From an uncultured Eubacteriales bacterium (lineage in GTDB: Bacteria > Bacillota_A > Clostridia > Christensenellales > Aristaeellaceae), in the NCBI GenBank assembly GCA_902795555.1, contig CADBLV010000043.1, forward strand, positions 1 through 17,724: DNA of 17,724 nt. Reading direction: 5' to 3'. Every line of letters begins with the position of its first letter. Position 1 is the first letter of the stretch. Positions 13,215-17,724 of this stretch are shown piece by piece. The notes beneath the pieces were generated by a model that saw only the letters and a list, made by a program, of their open reading frames with translations, did not search any database and had not been told where the DNA came from. Both the position numbers and the translations under genes were made by a program.

Positions 13215-14861
13215 ATGAGAAAAAAGGCAGAAGTCTGGACAGTGATCACCTGGATTTTTCTGGCGCTGTTCGCCCTGTTCCTGGTATATCCCATGTTTGG
13301 AATTCTGAAGCAGTCGGTCATTAACTCAGAAGGACAATTCACCCTGGAACAGTTTGAAAAATTCTTTTCGACACCCTATTATTCCAGCACGATTCAGAAC
13401 AGCTTTGTGGTTACTATCGCCGTGACACTGGTGACACTGCTGCTGGGCATTCCCTTTGCCTATTTCTATTCCTTTTATCAGATGAAGGGCAGCAAATTCC
13501 TGTTTGTTATTGCGATCCTGTGTTGCATGAGCGCACCATTCATCGGCGCCTACAGCTGGATCATGCTGCTTGGGCGCAACGGCGTGCTGACCGTGTTCCT
13601 GAACGACACATTCGGCATCAAGATCGGCAGCATATACGGCTTCGGCGGCATCCTGATGGTGCAGGCGTTCAAATTCTTCCCGCTGGTTTTTGTGTATATG
13701 AACGGGGCTTTCAAGTCGATCGACAACAGCCTTGTAGAGGCTTCCGCCAATATGGGATGCACGGGGATCAAACGATTCTTTACCGTGATTATGCAGCTGT
13801 CCATGCCCACAATTCTGGCCGCGAGTCTGCTGGTGTTCATGCGGGCATTCGCGGATTTCGGTACACCGCTTCTGATTGGCGAAGGCTATCGAACCTTCCC
13901 TGTTGAAATCTACAATCAGTATCTGGGTGAGAACGGAACAGACCATAATTTCGCAGCGGCGATTTCCGTGATCGCCATCGTGGTGACCGCCCTGGTGTTC
14001 TTCATTCAGAAGTGGACGACCAAGAAATTCAACTTCTCCATCAACTGCATGAATCCGGTGCAGAAGCGCAAACCCAAAGGCATCAGCGGGATCCTGATGT
14101 ATATCTACTGCTATGGCCTGATCGCGCTGGCCTTCCTTCCGCAGATGTATATCGTCTATCTGTCCTTCCGCAACTGCGACGGCGCGGTGTTCAAACCCGG
14201 GTTCAGTCTGGTCAATTATGAAAAGGCCGTGAAGAAGCTGCTGGTTCGATCCATCAACAATACGCTGATCTTCGGCATCATCGCCCTGGCGATCATCATC
14301 CTCTTCGCGATCCTGATTGCCTATCTGGTGGTTCGCCGTCCGCGTCCTCTGAACCATACGATCGATACCCTTTCCATGCTGCCCTACATCATGCCCGGAT
14401 CCATTATCGGCATTGCCCTGGTGATTGCCTTCGGCAAGGCGCCGTTCGCCCTGACAGGGACTATGACCATTATGATCATCGCCCTTGTAATTCGTCGAAT
14501 GCCGTATACAATCCGTTCCGCCACGGCCACATTGCAGAATATTCCCATCAGTACAGAGGAAGCCTCCCTGTCCCTCGGAGCGGGGAAGCTGAAAACCTTC
14601 CTGAAGGTGACGACCCCCATGATGGGCAACGGCATCATGAGCGGAGCCGTACTGAGCTGGGTGGCCATCGTGACGGAGCTGTCCAGCGCCATTATCCTTT
14701 ATAACAACCGGAATATCACCCTGACTATGAGCACCTATGTGGCCATCAGCCGCGGAAACGACGGCCTGGCCTGTGCCTTTGCCGCGATTCTGACGGTGCT
14801 GACCGCGATTTCCCTGATCCTCTATCTGGCTGTCACCAAGAGCGAGGATATCAAGCTTTGA
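13215..14861 (+). CDS. ABC importer permease, two fused permease domains (FbpB-type)
   Basis: This 548-residue protein has about 12 membrane segments and two binding-protein-dependent transport domains in one chain. Each half has its EAA loop for ATPase docking: EASANMGCTGIKRFF (175-189) and EEASLSLGAGKLKTF (448-461). Fused permeases of this length are typical of the FbpB/AfuB/PhnU-like group. The start ATG at 13215 lies one base after the ATPase stop, with the AGAGGTGGGG run of the ATPase 3' end as ribosome binding site. It pairs with the ATPase upstream and the binding protein downstream. Confidence 0.95.
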   Translation: MRKKAEVWTVITWIFLALFALFLVYPMFGILKQSVINSEGQFTLEQFEKFFSTPYYSSTIQNSFVVTIAVTLVTLLLGIPFAYFYSFYQMKGSKFLFVIAILCCMSAPFIGAYSWIMLLGRNGVLTVFLNDTFGIKIGSIYGFGGILMVQAFKFFPLVFVYMNGAFKSIDNSLVEASANMGCTGIKRFFTVIMQLSMPTILAASLLVFMRAFADFGTPLLIGEGYRTFPVEIYNQYLGENGTDHNFAAAISVIAIVVTALVFFIQKWTTKKFNFSINCMNPVQKRKPKGISGILMYIYCYGLIALAFLPQMYIVYLSFRNCDGAVFKPGFSLVNYEKAVKKLLVRSINNTLIFGIIALAIIILFAILIAYLVVRRPRPLNHTIDTLSMLPYIMPGSIIGIALVIAFGKAPFALTGTMTIMIIALVIRRMPYTIRSATATLQNIPISTEEASLSLGAGKLKTFLKVTTPMMGNGIMSGAVLSWVAIVTELSSAIILYNNRNITLTMSTYVAISRGNDGLACAFAAILTVLTAISLILYLAVTKSEDIKL

Positions 14862-14865
14862 TTCC

Positions 14866-14884
14866 CGGGCGCAAGGCGCGCCTG
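14866..14884 (+). other. Intercistronic hairpin before the binding-protein gene
   Basis: A 7-bp stem (14866-14872 with 14878-14884; core GGCGC/GCGCC, one G-T pair) with a 5-base loop lies directly after the permease stop. It is followed by AAAAAT rather than U's, so it is not a strong terminator. Hairpins here often mark mRNA processing that lets the binding protein be made in excess; that role is inferred. Confidence 0.45.
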
Positions 14885-14911
14885 AAAAATATTAAAGGAG
14901 GGTTCTTTCCC

Positions 14912-15931
14912 ATGAAGAAACTGTTGGCTTTCCTGCTGGTGTCCGTGATGATGCTGACCGCCGTGTCCGCCTTCGCGGAAAGCGTGTCCGGGCCCCTGGT
15001 GCTGTACAGCTCCATGACGGACAACGACATTGACAACCTGATTGAATGCTTCAACGAAGTCTATCCTGACGTGGAAGTTGAAGTGGTCAATGGCTCTGCC
15101 GGCGAACTGCAGGCCCGGACCCGTGCCGAAGCGGCGAATCCCCAGGGCGACGTGCAGTGGGGCGGTCTGTCCCCGTCCGACGGCAGCAAGAACGATGATA
15201 TCTACGCACTGTACACTTCTCCCTATGAAGAAGATTTACCTGAGGATTATCGTTCTCACAACGGCCGGTACAATCAGGATCATCTGAGCACAGTGTGCTT
15301 CTGTGTGAACGTAAACCTGGAAAAGGAACTGGGTCTGACCATCAAAACCTATGAAGATCTGCTGAATCCCGCCCTGAAGGGTCGGATTGTGCTGAGTGAC
15401 CCGAACAGCTCTTCTGCGGCCTGGAACAACCTGTGCAACATTTTCGCCGTTTACGGCTACGACAGCGATGAAGCCTGGGCTATCATGCGCGGGCTGCTGG
15501 AGAACGGCATGGTGATTTCAACCTCTTCCTCCGTCTGCTTTAAGGCCGTGGACAGCGGCGAATATGTTGTCGGCCTGACCTATGAAGACGGCGCCGATAC
15601 CCTGCTGAAGGCCGGCTCCACGAACATCCGCATCCAGTACCCGGAGAACGGTGCTTCCGGCACGACCATGGGCTGCGCCATGATCGAAAACTGCCCGCAT
15701 CCTGAAGCCGCCAAGGCGATGATCAATTTCCTGATGAGCCCGGAAGGACAGCAGACCCTGGCCACCCGTCTGGAAACCCTGCGCTTCACGAATCCGAAGG
15801 CTGTTTACGAAATCAAATATCTGCCGCCGGACAACACCATTAACTGGGTGTCCCGTGACACAGCCTGGCTGATTGATCACAAGGCGGAAATGCTGGAGAA
15901 GTGGAACACGCTTTATACCGAAACCAGATAA
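14912..15931 (+). CDS. ABC importer substrate-binding protein (SBP_bac_6/FbpA-like family)
   Basis: This 339-residue exported protein has a signal peptide (MKKLLAFLLVSVMMLTAVSAFAES) and no lipobox Cys. The mature part resembles extracellular binding proteins of the iron/phosphonate/sugar-phosphate group: LVLYSSMTD (29-37), GD..WGG (79-85), LKGRIVLSDPNSSSAAW (155-171), GEYVVGLTYEDGA (216-228), CPHPEAAKAMINFLMSPEGQ (261-280). The paired tyrosines that bind iron in classical FbpA are not seen; that region reads GLTYEDG. Ferric iron is therefore not the safest substrate call; 2-aminoethylphosphonate or a phosphorylated sugar are alternatives. The ATG at 14912 has AAAGGAGGG about ten bases before it and begins the signal peptide; an ATG at 14858 is in frame but unlikely. 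It is the last gene of the operon, followed by a terminator. Confidence 0.9.
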   Translation: MKKLLAFLLVSVMMLTAVSAFAESVSGPLVLYSSMTDNDIDNLIECFNEVYPDVEVEVVNGSAGELQARTRAEAANPQGDVQWGGLSPSDGSKNDDIYALYTSPYEEDLPEDYRSHNGRYNQDHLSTVCFCVNVNLEKELGLTIKTYEDLLNPALKGRIVLSDPNSSSAAWNNLCNIFAVYGYDSDEAWAIMRGLLENGMVISTSSSVCFKAVDSGEYVVGLTYEDGADTLLKAGSTNIRIQYPENGASGTTMGCAMIENCPHPEAAKAMINFLMSPEGQQTLATRLETLRFTNPKAVYEIKYLPPDNTINWVSRDTAWLIDHKAEMLEKWNTLYTETR

Positions 15932-15976
15932 TAAACGTTCTGAAATAACGGTTCCTGAAATATTCGGTTTTCACCG

Positions 15977-16007
15977 GAGCGGGTGGGGTTTCCTGCCTGC
16001 TCTTTTT
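15977..16007 (+). terminator. Intrinsic terminator of the ABC operon
   Basis: A 10-bp stem (15977-15986 with 15993-16002, including about three G-T pairs) with a 6-base loop is followed by TTTTT (16003-16007). It lies 45 bases after the binding-protein stop. The remaining 120 bases before the next promoter hold only a small CCGC-TTCA-GCGG hairpin (16046-16057) and nothing else I recognise. Confidence 0.7.
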
Positions 16008-16126
16008 AGGTGTTTCTGTTATGAGAGGCATATTTTGTTCGCGATCCGCTTCAGCGGGAGTGAGTACAAAATAGCCAACCGAACAGAATGACAGATGTGA
16101 ACCTGCAGTTCACTGAGGAGGAAATC

Positions 16127-16155
16127 TTGAAAAAATGACAGCGCTTTGCTATACT
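16127..16155 (+). promoter_or_regulatory. Promoter of the histidine phosphatase gene
   Basis: -35 TTGAAA (16127-16132), 17-base spacer and -10 TATACT (16150-16155). Transcription would start near 16162, leaving a leader of only about 18 bases that is mostly the ribosome binding site GGAGG (16167-16171). Confidence 0.75.
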
Positions 16156-16179
16156 CCTTTCTGAACGGAGGTATCTTTC

Positions 16180-16830
16180 ATGCTGATTTATGTTATTCGC
16201 CACGGAGAGACGGAACTGAACGTCAGACAGGTGCGGCAGGGATGGCTCGATGCGCCGCTGAATCAGGCCGGACGTGATCTGGCCCGTCTGACGGGGCAGG
16301 CCCTGCGTAATATTCATTTCGACGGCTGCTTCTCAAGCCCCCTGATCCGGGCCCGGGAAACGGTAGAAATCGTGCTGCGGGAGAGTGGAAACGCCGACGT
16401 GCCCATTCAGACAGACGACCGACTGAAAGAAATCAACTTCGGCGAGGAGGAAGGCCTTCCCGCCACGGCCTGCGTCGGAAATCCGGAGGAGGAGAAACTT
16501 TTTTTTACGGATGCGTTCCGGTTTCCCGGATTTCCGGGCGGCGAAAGCATTCAGGATCTCTGCGAGCGAACCGGCTCATTTATGCGGGAACTGATTGAAA
16601 AAGAGGCATATGAAAACGTTCTGATCGGCGCGCACGGCTGCGCACTGCGGGCCATGCTGAACCCCTATTATGACCACCCGGAACATTTCTGGCAGGGACG
16701 GGTTGCCCTCAACTGTTCCGTGAGCATTCTGGAAGCTTCCGGCGGAAAAGCCCGGCTGCTTGAAAGCGACAAGGTTTACTACGATCGGGCTCTCATCGTG
16801 GATCATTATCAGAACATTGTCCGAAACTGA
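16180..16830 (+). CDS. Histidine phosphatase family protein (phosphoglycerate mutase-like)
   Basis: This 216-residue protein belongs to the histidine phosphatase superfamily, branch 1. It has the phospho-acceptor motif RHGET (7-11, H8), the phosphate-binding R58 in SSPLIRARET, the acid E84 in LKEINFGEEEG, and the second catalytic His H152 in IGAHGCALRAML. All core residues are present, so it should be an active phosphatase; a glycolytic mutase is less likely for this small, divergent form. The substrate is unknown. GGAGG lies eight bases before the ATG. It has its own promoter and is followed by the transporter gene after 58 bases. Confidence 0.92.
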   Translation: MLIYVIRHGETELNVRQVRQGWLDAPLNQAGRDLARLTGQALRNIHFDGCFSSPLIRARETVEIVLRESGNADVPIQTDDRLKEINFGEEEGLPATACVGNPEEEKLFFTDAFRFPGFPGGESIQDLCERTGSFMRELIEKEAYENVLIGAHGCALRAMLNPYYDHPEHFWQGRVALNCSVSILEASGGKARLLESDKVYYDRALIVDHYQNIVRN

Positions 16831-16888
16831 TTACGTATCCTATTTCCCCGGAAGAAACGGGTTTTCGCAGAAAGGGGCCCATTCCTGA

Positions 16889-17724
16889 ATGAAGAAACAT
16901 CTGGCCGCGACGATCGTTCGTTACCGTATCCTGATTCTGCTGGCTGTTCTGGCTGTGGCGGTCTGGAGTGCTTTCCAGATCGGACGCACGAACATTAATT
17001 ATGACGTTACCCGATACCTGTCCGACGACACGATGACCAAGCGGGCGCTGGCCGTTATGCGGGAGGAATTCGGCGCCACCGAACAGATTCGGATTATGTT
17101 TGAGAATCAGAACGAGGATACAATCAACGGGATCGTCAGGCAGCTTCGCGATATGCCGGAAATCCTGGCAGCACAGTACGAACCGGCCGCCGACCGGAAG
17201 CAGGTGGACGGGACGATTTATCAGCTGGTCACACTGACGCTGAATGACTGCGATACCGCTTCGCTGATTACCTCCCTGCGGACCATGTTTCCGGAGGCCG
17301 GACATTACCTTGTGGGTGGCTCCGCGGCAGATCAGCTGGATGTTCAGCGCATCATCGGAGCGGAAATTCCCGGTATCATGTCCATCGCTGTGGGCGTGGT
17401 GTGCATGGTGCTACTCATTACCAGCCATGCCTGGCTGGAGCCTCTTCTGCTGATGGTCGTATTTGCGATCTCGATTCTGATTAACATGGGCACCAACTTC
17501 CTTTTCCCGGATGTGTCTTTCATCACCTTCGCCGTATGCGCGATTTTACAGCTTGCCCTGTCCATCGATTATGCCATCATGCTTCTGCATACATGGAACG
17601 TGTTTTGCGACACGGGACTCAGTCCGGAAGAGGCTATGACTGACGCGCTGGCCCAGTGCTTTATGCGGATTGCCTCCAGTGCTTTCACGACGGTAGCCGG
17701 CCTGCTTTCCCTGCTGTTTATGAG
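16889..17724 (+). CDS. MMPL/RND-type transporter, N-terminal part (cut by the window end)
   Basis: The frame is open from ATG 16889 to the last base (278 codons seen, no stop). The product starts MKKHLAATIVRYRILILLAV, with a first membrane segment at about 13-32. An extracytoplasmic porter-like domain follows (33-155; INYDVTRYLSDDT, MREEFG), then several closely spaced membrane segments (about 161-235). The family motif LSIDYAIMLLHTW (224-236) and FMRIASSAFTTVAGLLSL (258-275) are typical of the MMPL/SSD-like RND exporters of Firmicutes. These are proton-driven and move lipids or amphiphiles; the cargo is not known. The ribosome binding site is weak (AAGGGG, about 12 bases upstream). It is probably co-transcribed with the phosphatase, since no strong terminator lies between. 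Confidence 0.88.
   Translation, partial: MKKHLAATIVRYRILILLAVLAVAVWSAFQIGRTNINYDVTRYLSDDTMTKRALAVMREEFGATEQIRIMFENQNEDTINGIVRQLRDMPEILAAQYEPAADRKQVDGTIYQLVTLTLNDCDTASLITSLRTMFPEAGHYLVGGSAADQLDVQRIIGAEIPGIMSIAVGVVCMVLLITSHAWLEPLLLMVVFAISILINMGTNFLFPDVSFITFAVCAILQLALSIDYAIMLLHTWNVFCDTGLSPEEAMTDALAQCFMRIASSAFTTVAGLLSLLFM

Noticed and set aside
13326..14357. 343-codon minus-strand open frame opposite the permease
   Set aside because: His/Gln-rich product of the kind produced by antisense of a membrane protein; the permease is unmistakable.
16847..16865. Terminator after the histidine phosphatase
   Set aside because: Only a 4-bp CCCG/CGGG stem with a 7-base loop before TTTT; too weak to call.

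Overview
The window looks like a chromosomal segment from a Clostridia-like Firmicute. It is moderately GC-rich (apart from the AT-rich first 60 bases), most genes have strong GGAGG-type ribosome binding sites, and the gene content fits: Big_2 Ig-like domains, a YitT protein, a split ThrE-type exporter, an EAL protein with a C-terminal extension, and an MMPL transporter. The lineage is inferred from gene content only. I see no rRNA, tRNA, CRISPR array, phage or transposase genes.

Layout. 1-362: non-coding, with an interspersed 13-base motif (GGTTGCACTAAAA; five direct copies, one inverted) and a 31-bp palindrome. 363-908 (+): a small protein made only of two Big_2 domains, ending at a bidirectional terminator (925-954). 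965-6891 (-): a six-gene operon transcribed right to left from a good promoter at 6939-6967. Its order is phosphodiester glycosidase-like (NAGPA/DUF2233) protein B, Lgt-like membrane protein B, exported leucine-rich repeat protein, NAGPA-like protein A, Lgt-like protein A, YghZ-type aldo/keto reductase. 7099-7959 (+): YitT-family membrane protein with its own divergent promoter. 8042-10237 (+): exported Sel1-repeat protein, a possible 21-codon linking ORF, then the two halves of a ThrE/YjjP-YjjB-type exporter. 10318-11839 (+): EAL phosphodiesterase with a PAS-like C-terminus, then a DUF1294 membrane protein. 12080-15931 (+): three-gene ABC importer (ATPase, fused two-domain permease, periplasmic-type binding protein) with its own promoter and terminator. 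16180-16830 (+): histidine phosphatase. 16889 to the end (+): 5' part of an MMPL/RND-type transporter, cut by the window edge.

The most interesting region is the minus-strand operon. It holds two copies of a [NAGPA-like secreted protein + Lgt-like integral membrane protein] pair around an LRR protein, tightly packed with ATGA overlaps. Both Lgt-like proteins align by eye to the prolipoprotein diacylglyceryl transferase fold, yet share the same changes at positions considered important in Lgt. They also share a C-terminal extension with the motif A[IM]EFAL[DE]K. None of the exported proteins in the window has a lipobox. This suggests a repurposed Lgt-fold family working with a secreted glycosidase-like partner at the cell envelope. 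The function is unknown, and the pairing is inferred from this single locus.

The rest of the window is mostly ordinary transport, c-di-GMP signalling and metabolism, with some regulatory structure: inverted repeats bracketing the operon promoter, a palindrome just upstream of the ABC promoter, and an intercistronic hairpin before the binding-protein gene.
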